Assembly: GCA_964471915.1 (NCBI GenBank)
Contig: CAYYID010000023.1
Location: 7,139 to 71,138 of the forward strand
Length of the DNA: 64,000 bases
Direction of reading: 5' to 3'
Origin: JAIEPW01 sp964471915
GTDB lineage: Bacteria > Acidobacteriota > Terriglobia > Bryobacterales > Bryobacteraceae
Positions 31,101 through 42,008 of the stretch are shown here, one piece after another. Position numbers and translations under genes: made by a program. A model generated the notes under the pieces. The model was not told where the DNA came from. It was given only the letters and a program-made list of their open reading frames with translations, and ran no database searches. Numbering within the stretch: position 1 is the stretch's first letter; each line of letters begins with the position of its first letter.

Positions 31101-32765
31101 GCCGAAGAACGGCCGTTCGCCGCCCTGGTACAGCGGGAGGTTCGGAATGTTGAACTGGCGCTGCTGCAGCGTGGTGAAGTTGCGCGTCAGATCGTTTTCG
31201 AGGCTGCCCCACGCGTAACGGGAAACGCGTGCCGCGCTGAAGATCAGGTCCTCGGGATAGGCCTGCGCCATCCGCACGTCGATGCTGTGCCGCCGCAGCA
31301 GCGGCGGTTGCCCGGCGACGTTCGCGTCGGCGATGAAGTCGTTAAACACCGTGCTCAACTGGCCGAGCGGCAGGTTGCCCGCGCCCACGCGCTTCTCCCG
31401 GTAGTCCGAGAAACGGCGCGCCACGCTCGGGTCGGTACAGTTCGCGCCCACGCATTCCAGTTGTCCGACCGTTGAGTCCTCCTGCGCGGAGTAATACGCC
31501 ACCATCAGCTTGCCGCCCGCGTAGGTGAGCGCCGGCATGAACTGGTGGCCGCGTCCTTGCGCCGGGTCGCCGATCACCGGCGCCGGGTTATCCACGGGTT
31601 TCGCTGTCCACACCCCGCCGTCGACCGACGTCGCCAGTACGATCCGCGCGTCCCCGCCCGGTCCCAGGCCCCGCTGCGCCCAGGCCACATGCACCCGGCG
31701 GTTGTTGAAACGGTCCACCGAAACCGCGAGGCTCGGGTAGGAGTTCGTCCGGAACGTCGATGCGCTGCCCGGCTGATCGAAGCCCTGGAACGGCTGTGCC
31801 GGCACTCCCGGGTAGCCCGGAATGTCCTCGGACTTGCTGAACGAGATCTGCGCGTCATTGCGCCGCGACTTCACCCATACGATCGCGTCCGGCTGGCTCG
31901 AAGTCTTGAAACGCCGCCACGCGATCCATACCGTGTGGTCCACCGGATCCACGGCCAGCGTCAGGCCCTGGTTCAGCGAATTGCTCTCGCTGAGGATCAC
32001 CGGTTTCGACCAGGAGTTGCCGCAGTCCGTGGAGCGCGCGAAATTCACCTTGGAAGAACTCGAACCCGTGAACACCGCCCACGCCAGGTACACGTCGTGC
32101 GCCGGATACGAAGTCCCGTTGATCACGCAGGTTTCGTTGTTGCGCAACCGGCCCACGGCCAGCCAGGGCTTGTCCACGAACCGTCCCGACGTGCCCGAGT
32201 CCACCAGCTTGGTGTCGAGGTAGCGGATCGGCTCGGCTTCGACGCGCTCCGCGTCGTTGCGGTCCACGAAACGCGTCACGCCGATGCCCGCCAGCGGATT
32301 GTCGCCGCGATTCGCATACAGCGCGCTGTAGTAGAACAAGCCGGCGGGGCCCGAACGGATCACGGGATCCGCCGCTGTCGCGAACTGCCCCTTGATCGGC
32401 GAGCTCGGATCCGACGTGCATTGCGGCGTCGGATAAGTGCAGCCCGGCAGCAGATTGCTGCGCCAGGTCTGGCCGCCGTTGTACGACGTGTAGTACGAGA
32501 TCCAGCTGTCGCCGGTCTCGCCCGTCACCACCAGGTTGAAGTCCACGCCCCGCGAGTCGTTCGACCCGCCGAGGAGGTTCGAGTTCCGCCGTGTTGATAC
32601 CGCGACCGATCCCTCGGTCTGCTTCTGGAGGTACGGGTCGCCCTGCGGGAACGTAAGCCCGGTCACCATGTTAATGTTCTGACCGGCCACGGGTTGGGGC
32701 GCCTGGGCGAGCGTCAGGCAAGGAAGGGATATCGAAATGAGGACAACGAGTGCAATATGACGCAT
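28107..32765 (-). CDS. Giant secreted protein: BNR-propeller, pentapeptide tract and Ig-like repeats
   Basis: This 1552-residue protein has a signal peptide (MRHIALVVLISISLPCLTLAQ). The N-terminal half has Asp-box/BNR motifs (e.g. SYNGGQTWRS, STDCGNSWSKP) as in sialidase-type beta-propellers. Residues about 782-863 form an uninterrupted pentapeptide tract built from LDLVS units. A putative Ig domain follows, at about 985-1080 (VNFQFRATGNAGAI, DGANSQEKDQFNF). Two near-copies of a tandem Ig-like module come next (TFTVTATDRAGNTASANVSYTV and TFTVTATDLAGNTATASVAY). The C-terminus is a further beta domain. It is probably a surface adhesin or carbohydrate-binding protein; catalytic sialidase residues were not identified. 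Confidence 0.85.
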   Translation of the reverse strand: MRHIALVVLISISLPCLTLAQAPQPVAGQNINMVTGLTFPQGDPYLQKQTEGSVAVSTRRNSNLLGGSNDSRGVDFNLVVTGETGDSWISYYTSYNGGQTWRSNLLPGCTYPTPQCTSDPSSPIKGQFATAADPVIRSGPAGLFYYSALYANRGDNPLAGIGVTRFVDRNDAERVEAEPIRYLDTKLVDSGTSGRFVDKPWLAVGRLRNNETCVINGTSYPAHDVYLAWAVFTGSSSSKVNFARSTDCGNSWSKPVILSESNSLNQGLTLAVDPVDHTVWIAWRRFKTSSQPDAIVWVKSRRNDAQISFSKSEDIPGYPGVPAQPFQGFDQPGSASTFRTNSYPSLAVSVDRFNNRRVHVAWAQRGLGPGGDARIVLATSVDGGVWTAKPVDNPAPVIGDPAQGRGHQFMPALTYAGGKLMVAYYSAQEDSTVGQLECVGANCTDPSVARRFSDYREKRVGAGNLPLGQLSTVFNDFIADANVAGQPPLLRRHSIDVRMAQAYPEDLIFSAARVSRYAWGSLENDLTRNFTTLQQRQFNIPNLPLYQGGERPFFGDYMDLSSVPYTRSATGAWEPNVRRDQPGWAHVIYTSNQDVVPPPPGKTWKDYTPPGKDGNCDSSTAGMRNQNVYTSVVSDGLAAFLLSSAKPDSAGRRTYVISIANSSLVSRLADLALEVTGGGSITAPDGTLRAYFLRQDGTRISSLANQTVAPGSAVARVVFLDSGINPATVRLRVTSGAIQTFLYLTSDVNNPVNVDLSGGESYGALIQPAGTSVRSIVNADATNLDLVSLDLVSLDLVSNQPINLDLVSLDLVSLDLVSSAVKNLDLVSLDLVSLDLVSLDLVSLDMVSSSIVNQDLRNLDLVSNQLSDTAWTLKNTGSTTTSYNVRLATRNLPTGASALPAGVNKKELILYKTNKTPVVSNRKSAKCIAELPVSLVTLNSNPPIFGITDPNLGNPDMTSGDPNNATISLAPGEEGRFVLRLVGTPAAVENYRNSVRPLAVAHPTRIVTLLIVNDTSTLNIERGVPVNFQFRATGNAGAIIWNSPNLPAGLNLNGNSGLLTGTLNATGTFTFTVVATDGANSQEKDQFNFTVNITDTTAPTLTFQSAKLGGAAGPNYTPGTWTNQAVLVTYGCVDNPAGPVTLTPAMPATLDVAAGTGSNALAVQVSCKDGANNTVNASYGPVWIDRELPAAVITTPASGAQLTVGQSITPVFNCSDAFSGVNTCTVTSAIDTATPGTRTFTVTATDRAGNTASANVSYTVVKLPPAISIVRANAGSASGPVYTAGAWTNQPVFVTFACTDTPAGGTVTLTPGNPVVVDVAAGTSGNNLAAAATCTDAYNNSVSTSFQPVRIDKQTPAIAITTPAANAVYNAGQNVTPQFQCSDVLAGIATCTVTSPLNTATPGAKTFTVTATDLAGNTATASVAYTVRSPFEFTGFYSPLGAAGTFSGSFNAGRNLTLKWDLRDSSGALLTTLDPITALTAQRNAACPALPGSPVTGATQVLYPNATGGTILRVSGQYVFNWDTTGYAPGCYTVSLSLTDGRSYATTVQLNP
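30178..30420 (-). repeat. Tandem 15-base coding repeats specifying LDLVS pentapeptides
   Basis: Within the BNR/Ig giant gene, the strand encodes 17 consecutive pentads without breaking register. They read three LDLVS, NQPIN, three LDLVS, SAVKN, four LDLVS, LDMVS, SSIVN, QDLRN, LDLVS and NQLSD (in order from the N-terminal side). Codons are also nearly identical, e.g. CTCGACCTGGTGAGC, so the DNA is a slippage-prone minisatellite. The x-D-L-x-x pattern fits a right-handed quadrilateral beta-helix. Confidence 0.9.
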
Positions 32766-32838
32766 ATGTGGCGAAACGCCACTCCGAGATTAACACGTCT
32801 AATCAGGTGAAAGCTCTAAGAGAACCCCGCTTTTCGCT

Positions 32839-32901
32839 CTAGTCCGAATGGACTAGCAGTTAGGTACGATTGTGACAATTTTGCAACACTCCGCTGCAAA
32901 A
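32839..32901. promoter_or_regulatory. Inverted repeats in the divergent promoter region of the BNR giant gene and the kinase gene
   Basis: The 217-base gap 32766-32982 separates two divergent genes and must hold both promoters. It contains CTAGTCC-GAAT-GGACTAG (32839-32856), a seven-base inverted repeat suited to a dimeric regulator. It also contains TTTTGCA/TGCAAAA around nine bases (32879-32901). The first could be an operator and the second a small hairpin in the kinase leader. No regulator can be named. Confidence 0.45.
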
Positions 32902-32982
32902 AAGCCGCCCTTCTTTCGGGACTTACTTGAATGGCTGTACCCTCTCCCCGGTGCCGTCGAGAACTGGTAGTCTAGGGAAGCG

Positions 32983-36006
<3,024 letters not shown>

Positions 36007-36010
36007 CGCC

Positions 36011-37426
36011 TTACCGCGCCGGCAGCCGCGCCGCCACGTAGCTCGACACCCGCTGCGCGTTCGGCGGGCTGAAATTGCCCATCGCGACCACCACGTAGCC
36101 GCTCTCCGGAAAGATGATCAGGTCCGCATTGATGCCCGGCGCGCCGCCCCCGTGCCCGAAACTCCGCACGCCGTTGTCGTTGAAGTCCCCGAAGCCGTAG
36201 GCGTACTTGCCGTTGCCGCCCGTGTCCACCTTGCCCGTCGTCACCAGGTCCGTGTGGGCTTTATCCAACAGCTTGTAACCCGTCAGCGCCTCGGCGAACT
36301 TCAACAGATCCTCGGGCGTCGAGTAGCCGCCGCCCGCCGCGCTGCCCCGCACCGGCATCGAATCGTAGTTCGGCTTGCCGCCGTCATAACCCTTCGCCAG
36401 CTTGGCCACCTTCTCGGTCTTGAAAAACGACCCCGAGTTCGTCATGCCCGCCTTGGTGAAAATGTTCTTCTGGATGTACTCGTAGTAGTTCATCCCCGAG
36501 GCCGTCTCGATGATGCGCCCCGCCAGCACGAACCCGTAGTTCGCATACGAGAAGCGCGCGCCCGGCGCGAACTCCGGCGCGCGGTCGCCGTACGCCTTGA
36601 TGTAATCGGCCTGTTCTTTGAAGGCGTCGATGTTCGAAAAAAACTTCGGTCCGAAGATGTCGCCCACGCCGCCGGTGTGCGTCAGCAGGTGATGGATCGT
36701 CACCTTTTCCGCGATGTCCTTGTTCGGATAGTCCGGCAGCCACTTGCCCACCGGGTCTGTGAACTTCAGCTTGCCTGCCTGCGCGAGCTGCGCCACTGCA
36801 ATCGCCGTGAACATCTTGTTCATGGACCCGAGGTTGAACTTCGTGTCCAGCGTATTCGGGATCTTCGCCTCCCGGTCCGCGAGCCCCCACGCGCCCTCGA
36901 ACACCCGCTTGCCGTTCCGCGCCACAATCACCGCGCCCGAAAAGCGATCCTCCGCGACCCACTTCTCGATGTGCCCCTTCATCCGCGCCAACGCCTCCGC
37001 CTCGGTGCCCCGTTGCGCCGTTTCAAAATCGGTGTCCTCGGCGGGCCGCAGGCCGATGTTGGCGACAGTGTGCGGCGCCGCCGGCTCTACTTCGAGCGTC
37101 AGCATCGCCTTGCGGTCCGAGTTCTTCTCCTTCAGTGCCACGCGCAGGTTGTGCGGCGCGCTACGGATCATTTTGAAAACTTCAAAGCCGCCCGTCTGGC
37201 GCGCGATCCCCAGCGTCCGCTGCACCCGCTGCTTGGTTTCGGCCTCGTTCGCCGCCGGGAAGGCCTCTTTCTGAAAGGCCTCGATCTGCGCGGCGTCGGC
37301 GGAGTTCACGGCGGTCAGCCAGCCGCTCAAGCGGCGTCCGGCGGGAGTCTCGGGTACCGTGGTCTGCGCGCAAGCAATCGCCGCGGCGAGGCAAGCCACG
37401 GCGTAAGAAAGCATTCGTCGATTCAT
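36011..37426 (-). CDS. Secreted serine hydrolase of the beta-lactamase/penicillin-binding family
   Basis: This 471-residue protein has a signal peptide (MNRRMLSYAVACLAAAIACAQ). A small N-terminal domain (about 25-140) with alternating strands precedes the hydrolase domain. The catalytic motifs are S-x-x-K in LGSMNKMFTAIA, Y-x-N in FSYANYGFVLAG and the HGG-type motif SFGHGGGAPGIN. Members act as D-aminopeptidases, esterases or carboxypeptidases; the substrate is unknown. The start at 37426 is chosen for the signal peptide; the longer open frame upstream overlaps the pyrE end and is not coding. It is the third serine hydrolase of this superfamily in the window. Confidence 0.87.
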   Translation of the reverse strand: MNRRMLSYAVACLAAAIACAQTTVPETPAGRRLSGWLTAVNSADAAQIEAFQKEAFPAANEAETKQRVQRTLGIARQTGGFEVFKMIRSAPHNLRVALKEKNSDRKAMLTLEVEPAAPHTVANIGLRPAEDTDFETAQRGTEAEALARMKGHIEKWVAEDRFSGAVIVARNGKRVFEGAWGLADREAKIPNTLDTKFNLGSMNKMFTAIAVAQLAQAGKLKFTDPVGKWLPDYPNKDIAEKVTIHHLLTHTGGVGDIFGPKFFSNIDAFKEQADYIKAYGDRAPEFAPGARFSYANYGFVLAGRIIETASGMNYYEYIQKNIFTKAGMTNSGSFFKTEKVAKLAKGYDGGKPNYDSMPVRGSAAGGGYSTPEDLLKFAEALTGYKLLDKAHTDLVTTGKVDTGGNGKYAYGFGDFNDNGVRSFGHGGGAPGINADLIIFPESGYVVVAMGNFSPPNAQRVSSYVAARLPAR

Positions 37427-37503
37427 ATCTGTGTATGGGTTACCGGATCCGTGGGGCGAAAGTTCCCAATTCCTCGGGTCCCTGGTTGCGGAACTGGAAC
37501 GCC

Positions 37504-38091
37504 CTAAACCTGACGCGACCCGGGCTTCACCACCGGCAGCCCTTCCGCGCATAGCGGGCAGAAATCCGGCGGCCACGCCGTCACCGTAAGCGTCGCCAGC
37601 GCCGTCCGCGGCGCGCCGACCTCCGCCGCGCCACCCGAGCGGTCGATGATCGAGCCCGCCGCTACCACTTCCGCGCCCAGGCTCCGCAGCAGGTCCACCA
37701 CCTCGCGCGTCGAGCCGCCCGTCGTCACCACGTCTTCCACCACCACCGCCACCTCGCCCGGCGCGATGGCGAAGCCCCGCCGCAACGTCATCTTTCCGTC
37801 TTCCCGCTCCGTGAATACGTGCCGCACTCCCAGCGCCCGCGCGGTTTCATGGCCGATGATCAGGCCGCCCATGGCCGGCGAAACCGCTACTTGGATCTCC
37901 CGCCCCGGAGCCAGCTCCCGGAACTGGTTCGCCAACCGCCGCCCGAAGTGCTCCGCGAGGTTCGGGTGCTGCAGCACCCGCGCGCACTGCAGGTACTCGG
38001 GCGAATGCAGGCCGCTGGTGAGCCGGAAATGACCCTTCAGATAGGCGCCGGTCTGCTCGAAGATTTCGAGCGTGGTGTTCGTTTCGGGCAT
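37504..38091 (-). CDS. pyrE: Orotate phosphoribosyltransferase
   Basis: This 195-residue enzyme of pyrimidine synthesis joins orotate to phosphoribosyl pyrophosphate (PRPP) to give orotidine monophosphate. The PRPP-binding loop VAVVVEDVVTTGGST (115-129) is intact. Other matches are HFRLTSGLHSPEYLQCARVL and SPAMGGLIIGHETARALG near the N-terminus and middle, and the flexible-loop FTEREDGKMTLRRGF. The ATG at 38091 gives the usual family length; the frame continues upstream to 38364 without family similarity. It stands alone, not with other pyr genes, and is divergent from the TolC-type gene. Confidence 0.93.
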   Translation of the reverse strand: MPETNTTLEIFEQTGAYLKGHFRLTSGLHSPEYLQCARVLQHPNLAEHFGRRLANQFRELAPGREIQVAVSPAMGGLIIGHETARALGVRHVFTEREDGKMTLRRGFAIAPGEVAVVVEDVVTTGGSTREVVDLLRSLGAEVVAAGSIIDRSGGAAEVGAPRTALATLTVTAWPPDFCPLCAEGLPVVKPGSRQV

Positions 38092-38178
38092 CGATGATCG
38101 AGTATAGCCTGTTCGGCGGCGGGGGAATCCGTCCCGGAACCGGACACTCGCCGGGGCGGTTGTTGGTCCGCAAAACAT

Positions 38179-38195
38179 TAAACAGAAACGGTTTA
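38179..38195. promoter_or_regulatory. Possible operator in the pyrE/tolC-like divergent region
   Basis: The 201-base gap 38092-38292 must hold divergent promoters. It contains a short inverted repeat TAAAC-AGAAACG-GTTTA in an A-rich patch, which could bind a dimeric regulator. A clear RBS (GAGGAG) precedes the downstream ATG. The evidence for the operator is only the symmetry. Confidence 0.3.
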
Positions 38196-38292
38196 GCTGG
38201 GCGGGGCAGTTGGCACCGGGGTTGCTGAGTGGTAGGATAGGTCTTTTCCGCGGAACACGCGCCGGCGTCGACATCGTACTTCCCGAGGAGTC

Positions 38293-40167
38293 ATGAAGAG
38301 CACCAAGCAATGGTTTGCGATCCTGGGCACTGCCCTGATGCTGGTCCCGCCCGTTCCGGCCCAACAGCCGGTGCCGGGCGACAGGCCGGAACTCGAGCAG
38401 GGGTCCGGGATCTGGTACCGGACCACGAAGATCTACCGGGCCACGAATCAGCCCGGCATCCGGCTGCAGAATTCGTCGCGCCTGGATGCGCTGGTGCGGG
38501 CAGGGAATCTGTACCTGTCCCTGCAGGACGCGATCGCGCTGGCGCTCGAGAACAACATCGACATCGAGGTGCAGCGCTATGGTCCGCTCATCGCGGAGCA
38601 GGATCTGAAGCGCGCCAAGGCCGGAGCCCTGATCCGCGGCGTGAACTCGCAGATCGCTTCCGGCGGCGCCAACAGCTTCGCCAACCTCGGCGGTCCCGGC
38701 GCGCAGGCCGCCCAGACGGGGGGCGGCACGCAGGGCGCCAGCCTGGATCCGGTCTTAACGGGCACCGTGCAGGCCGATCACCGGACCTTCGTGCTCTCGA
38801 ACATCGTCCAGACCGGTAACGCGGCGCTGGTGCAGGACAACAAGAACTTCAACTTCGCGGTGAATCAGGCGTTTCTCACCGGCACTTCCTACCAGCTCGG
38901 CTGGAACAACCAGTTCCGCGAGCAGAACGCGCTGTTCAACGCGTTGAACCCGACCAAAGCCAGCGACATCAACCTCCAGATCAGCCAGCGCCTGCTGCAA
39001 GGCTTCGGGCGCGCCGTGAACAACCGCAATATCCGCATCGCTTCGAACAACATCAACGTGGCCAGCCTGGTCTTCCGCCAGCAGGTGATCACCACCGTGG
39101 CCGACGTGATCCGCAACTACTGGGATCTGGTGAACTTCAATGAGGAAGTGAAAGTTCGCGAACAGGCGCTGACCCTTGCCAAGCGCCTTTACGACGACAA
39201 CAAGAAGCAGGTGGAGATCGGGACGCTGGCGCCGATCGAAATCGTCCGCGCCGAAGCCGAAGTCGCGGCGCGGGAACAGGACTTGCTCACTGCTCAGACC
39301 AACGTGCTGCAGCAGGAGACCATCCTTAAGAACTTCCTCAGCCGCACCGGCAACTTTAGCCCGCTGGTGGCCGACGCGCGGATCATTCCCACGGACCGGA
39401 TTCGGATTCCGGACGTCGACCCGGTCACGCCGATTCAGGATCTGGTGAGGTCCGCCATCGATACCCGGCCGGAACTCCAGCAGAGCCGGATCAATATCGA
39501 GAATTCTCGCATCAACCTCATCGGCCTTAAGAACGCGCTGTTGCCGTCGCTCGACGGCTTCGTAACCTTGCGCAATTCCGGCCTCGTCGGCCAGCCGAAC
39601 GCACTGTTCCCCGGCTTGCGTCCGGGCCAGGTCCCGGCCGGTACGCCGCCGGCGCTTCTCGGCAGTTACCCGGACCTGCTGGGCCAGATCTTCCGCCGCA
39701 ACTTCCCGGACTACGGCGCCGGCGTCCAGTTGAATATCCCACTGCGGAACCGCGCCGCGCAGGCCGACCAGGCCAACGCGCAGTTGACGCTCCGCCAGAA
39801 TGAGCTTCAGCTCCAGCGCCAGCAGAATCAGATCCGCGTCGAAGTGCAGAACGCCCTGATCGGCCTGCAGCAGGCGCGCGCCCGGCACCGCGCCGCGGTG
39901 AAGAGCCGCCTGCTGGCCGAGCAGACCCTGGACGCGGAGCAGAAGAAGTTCGCGCTCGGCGCTTCCAGCATCTTCTTCGTCATTCAATACCAGCGCGACC
40001 TCGCCAACGCCCAGTTCGTCGAGGTGCAGGCCCAGACAGCTTACGCCCGGGCCACGGTGGGTCTCGATGTTGCAACCGGCCAAGTGCTGGAGCGCAACAA
40101 CGTCACCGTCGACGAGGCCCTGCGCGGTCAGGTTTCCCGGCCGCCCTCCGCACTCCCCAACAACTAG
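38293..40167 (+). CDS. TolC-family outer-membrane efflux protein
   Basis: This 624-residue protein has a signal peptide (MKSTKQWFAILGTALMLVPPVPAQ). Two outer-membrane-efflux repeats are visible, each with a long helix-rich part: EEVKVREQALTLAKRLYDDN with EIVRAEAEVAAREQDLLTAQ, and QARARHRAAVKSRLLAEQTL with FALGASSIFFVIQYQRDLANA. Extra loops (residues about 130-170 and 440-480) make it longer than E. coli TolC. It would form the outer-membrane duct of an exporter or type I secretion system. No inner-membrane or periplasmic adaptor gene lies next to it. The RBS GAGGAG lies seven bases before the ATG. Confidence 0.9.
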   Translation: MKSTKQWFAILGTALMLVPPVPAQQPVPGDRPELEQGSGIWYRTTKIYRATNQPGIRLQNSSRLDALVRAGNLYLSLQDAIALALENNIDIEVQRYGPLIAEQDLKRAKAGALIRGVNSQIASGGANSFANLGGPGAQAAQTGGGTQGASLDPVLTGTVQADHRTFVLSNIVQTGNAALVQDNKNFNFAVNQAFLTGTSYQLGWNNQFREQNALFNALNPTKASDINLQISQRLLQGFGRAVNNRNIRIASNNINVASLVFRQQVITTVADVIRNYWDLVNFNEEVKVREQALTLAKRLYDDNKKQVEIGTLAPIEIVRAEAEVAAREQDLLTAQTNVLQQETILKNFLSRTGNFSPLVADARIIPTDRIRIPDVDPVTPIQDLVRSAIDTRPELQQSRINIENSRINLIGLKNALLPSLDGFVTLRNSGLVGQPNALFPGLRPGQVPAGTPPALLGSYPDLLGQIFRRNFPDYGAGVQLNIPLRNRAAQADQANAQLTLRQNELQLQRQQNQIRVEVQNALIGLQQARARHRAAVKSRLLAEQTLDAEQKKFALGASSIFFVIQYQRDLANAQFVEVQAQTAYARATVGLDVATGQVLERNNVTVDEALRGQVSRPPSALPNN

Positions 40168-40320
40168 CCCCTCGGAACAATCTGAGCGATCGTCCGCGCC
40201 CCACCCGGCCGCTTTGGCAGCCGGGTTGCTCCCCATTACGGCGTGACGCGAGACTACATGGCTCAGGGAAACGAGGTTGCACCCCGCAGTACCCGTTCCT
40301 CCCGCTTGCTCCTTCCTACA

Positions 40321-40440
40321 ACCCTTCTTCCTCTCCACTCCCCGCCTGGCCTACCCAGCCCGTTCTTTGAGCCTGCACGTCTCGGTATCTTCTCCCCGTC
40401 CCGTCCCGGCATTTTCCCCGCCCGTCTGTGGTATCCCCTA
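40321..40440 (+). terminator. C-rich, G-poor tract downstream of the TolC-like gene (possible Rho-utilisation site)
   Basis: The non-coding gap 40168-40648 has a strongly pyrimidine-rich plus strand. In 40321-40440 I count 56 C and only 20 G in 120 bases, against a genome where C and G are about equal. Long unstructured C>G stretches after a gene are the known signature of Rho-dependent termination. No intrinsic hairpin with a T-run is present here. Confidence 0.45.
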
Positions 40441-40466
40441 GGTCCCGTGGCGCCGATCTCTAACCC

Positions 40467-40625
40467 ATGCGACACGAAGCCGATCAGATCGATTTTCAGG
40501 TGAGCCTGCTCAGACTCATCACCCCGGTCGACTCTGACGCCCACGCGCAAGTCGCGGTCGAGAAACTCGAGTTCCTGCGCTACTCGGTTCCCGTTGCCGT
40601 TCCGGCCGCCGTTCCCGCGCGGTAG
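40467..40625 (+). CDS. Possible small protein of 52 residues
   Basis: A short frame begins at ATG 40467 and ends 23 bases before the next gene. It encodes MRHEADQIDFQVSLLRLITP followed by DSDAHAQVAVEKLEFLRYS and a Pro/Val/Ala tail. The first half could form an amphipathic helix. There is no strong ribosome binding site and I recognise no family. It could equally be leader RNA of the BtuF-like gene. Confidence 0.25.
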   Translation: MRHEADQIDFQVSLLRLITPVDSDAHAQVAVEKLEFLRYSVPVAVPAAVPAR

Positions 40626-40648
40626 CTACAGCCGCATAAAATAACGGT

Positions 40649-41569
40649 GTGGCCGAGTCCCTCCGCATCGTTCCCCTCATCGCCAGCGCCTCCGAAATCG
40701 TGCATGCCCTCGGCCTTGGCGCGTTCCAGGTCGGCCGCTCCCACGAGTGCGACTTCCCGCTCTCGATCCTCGACCTCCCCGTCTGCACCCGGCCGCGCAT
40801 CGACATCCACGGTTCGAGCCAGGAAATTGACCAGCGGGTGCGCCAAACTCTTGCCTCGGCGGCCAGCGTGTACGAGATTCTCGACGACGTCCTGATCCCG
40901 CTCGCGCCCACGCATCTGCTTACCCAGACCCAGTGCGAGGTCTGCGCCGTCAGCCTGAAGGACGTCGAGGCGGCGCTCTCGCGCCAGTACCCGACGCGCC
41001 CCGCGGTGGTCGCCCTCGAACCGAACTCGCTCACCGACATCTGGGAGGACATCCGCCGCGTTGCCGCCGCGTGTGCCGTTGCGGAACGCGGCGAGACCCT
41101 GGTCGCGGCTCTCCAGGCCCGTATGGCCGCTGCAGCTGCCGCGTTTCGAGCCACGGGTCGCCGGCCCCGCGTTGCCTGTATCGAATGGCACGAGCCGCTG
41201 ATGGCCGCTGGCAACTGGGTTCCCGAATTGGTCGACATGCTCGGCGCCGTGAACCTTTTTGGCACCGCGGGCCGCCACTCTCCGTGGCTCGCCTGGGCCG
41301 ATCTGGCCGCGGCCGACCCCGACGTCATCGTCTCCATGCCGTGCGGTTTCGACCTCGCCCGCACCGAAGCCGAAACCTACTGGCTCCGCCAGAACCCCCT
41401 CTGGCCCGAACTCCGGGCCGTCCGCACCGGCAAGGTGTACCTCGCCGACGGCAACCAGTACTTCAACCGCCCCGGTCCCCGGGTGGCCGATTCACTAGAA
41501 CTCCTCGCCGAAATCCTTTCGGACAACTCCGGGGAACGTCCCGGAGTCTGGCGCCGGCTCGACGGCTGA
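40649..41569 (+). CDS. BtuF-like cobalamin/metal-chelate binding protein without a signal peptide
   Basis: This 306-residue protein starts at GTG and has the two-lobe fold of periplasmic binding proteins for vitamin B12 or iron chelates. It reads RIVPLIASASEIVHALGLG at the N-terminus, a central linker helix, RPRVACIEWHEPLMAAGNW, DVIVSMPCGFDL and VRTGKVYLADGNQYFNRPGP near the end. No signal peptide is visible, and no permease or ATPase gene is adjacent. It may therefore be cytosolic, as in the 'cobalamin-binding protein' family found in many bacteria. No cobalamin riboswitch was recognised upstream. Confidence 0.8.
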   Translation: MAESLRIVPLIASASEIVHALGLGAFQVGRSHECDFPLSILDLPVCTRPRIDIHGSSQEIDQRVRQTLASAASVYEILDDVLIPLAPTHLLTQTQCEVCAVSLKDVEAALSRQYPTRPAVVALEPNSLTDIWEDIRRVAAACAVAERGETLVAALQARMAAAAAAFRATGRRPRVACIEWHEPLMAAGNWVPELVDMLGAVNLFGTAGRHSPWLAWADLAAADPDVIVSMPCGFDLARTEAETYWLRQNPLWPELRAVRTGKVYLADGNQYFNRPGPRVADSLELLAEILSDNSGERPGVWRRLDG

Positions 41570-41622
41570 TCTGCCGCGAAAAATCTCTTCTCAGGCATAA
41601 ACCCCAGGCTCAGGTAGGTCGA

Positions 41623-41710
41623 TGGTACTATTTCGCAGTCGAAAAACTGCGAGGTACTACTGAATCTTCGTCTGGTATAGTACTATACTATGGCTAGGGA
41701 AGTACCTAGG
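41623..41710. promoter_or_regulatory. Cluster of inverted repeats upstream of the astacin gene
   Basis: The gap 41570-42008 has no convincing gene. It holds a hairpin CGCAGT-CGAAAA-ACTGCG (41634-41651) flanked by two direct GGTACTA copies (41624-41630 and 41653-41659). A perfect 14-base palindrome GTATAGTACTATAC follows at 41675-41688, and CTAGG/CCTAG lies at 41694-41709. The region is more AT-rich than its surroundings. It likely contains the promoter and operator of the secreted protease gene, with a long leader of about 300 bases. Confidence 0.5.
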
Positions 41711-42008
41711 GCCCGGTAGTGGGGCACACTAGGTCTTCCACGGTCCGCGCCGTACTCGAACCTTGGAGAACGACTTACCGGAACCTGGGAACCTCGTTGT
41801 AACAAGCTGAAAATATTAAGACTATGCATCGCTCTCCCGCGACCAGCCCTAACTCCGCCTTGTGGGCAAAGCCACGAGCAGTAGCCCCCACAGCAGCGCA
41901 GGACTTCAGGCAGTCGCCGCATTTTGGATTGAGCGTTCTAAAAGTACCATTACCGTACAGGCCGGGCCAGGGCTCCAGCTCGACGCACCAGGCCGAAAGG
42001 AAAGATTC

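Noticed and set aside
40243..40503. An 86-residue open frame in the pyrimidine-rich gap
   Set aside because: It is Pro/Ser/Leu-rich because of the C/T-rich DNA, has no ribosome binding site and no family resemblance.
40168..40648. Cobalamin riboswitch before the BtuF-like gene
   Set aside because: No B12-box-like sequence or supporting stems were seen; the region is C-rich and unstructured.
41862..41915. GGCAAAGCCACGAGCAGTAGC resembling part of a c-di-GMP (GEMM) riboswitch
   Set aside because: Only one half-motif is similar. The partner stem with its conserved loop and the second conserved block are not found, so a riboswitch call is unsupported.
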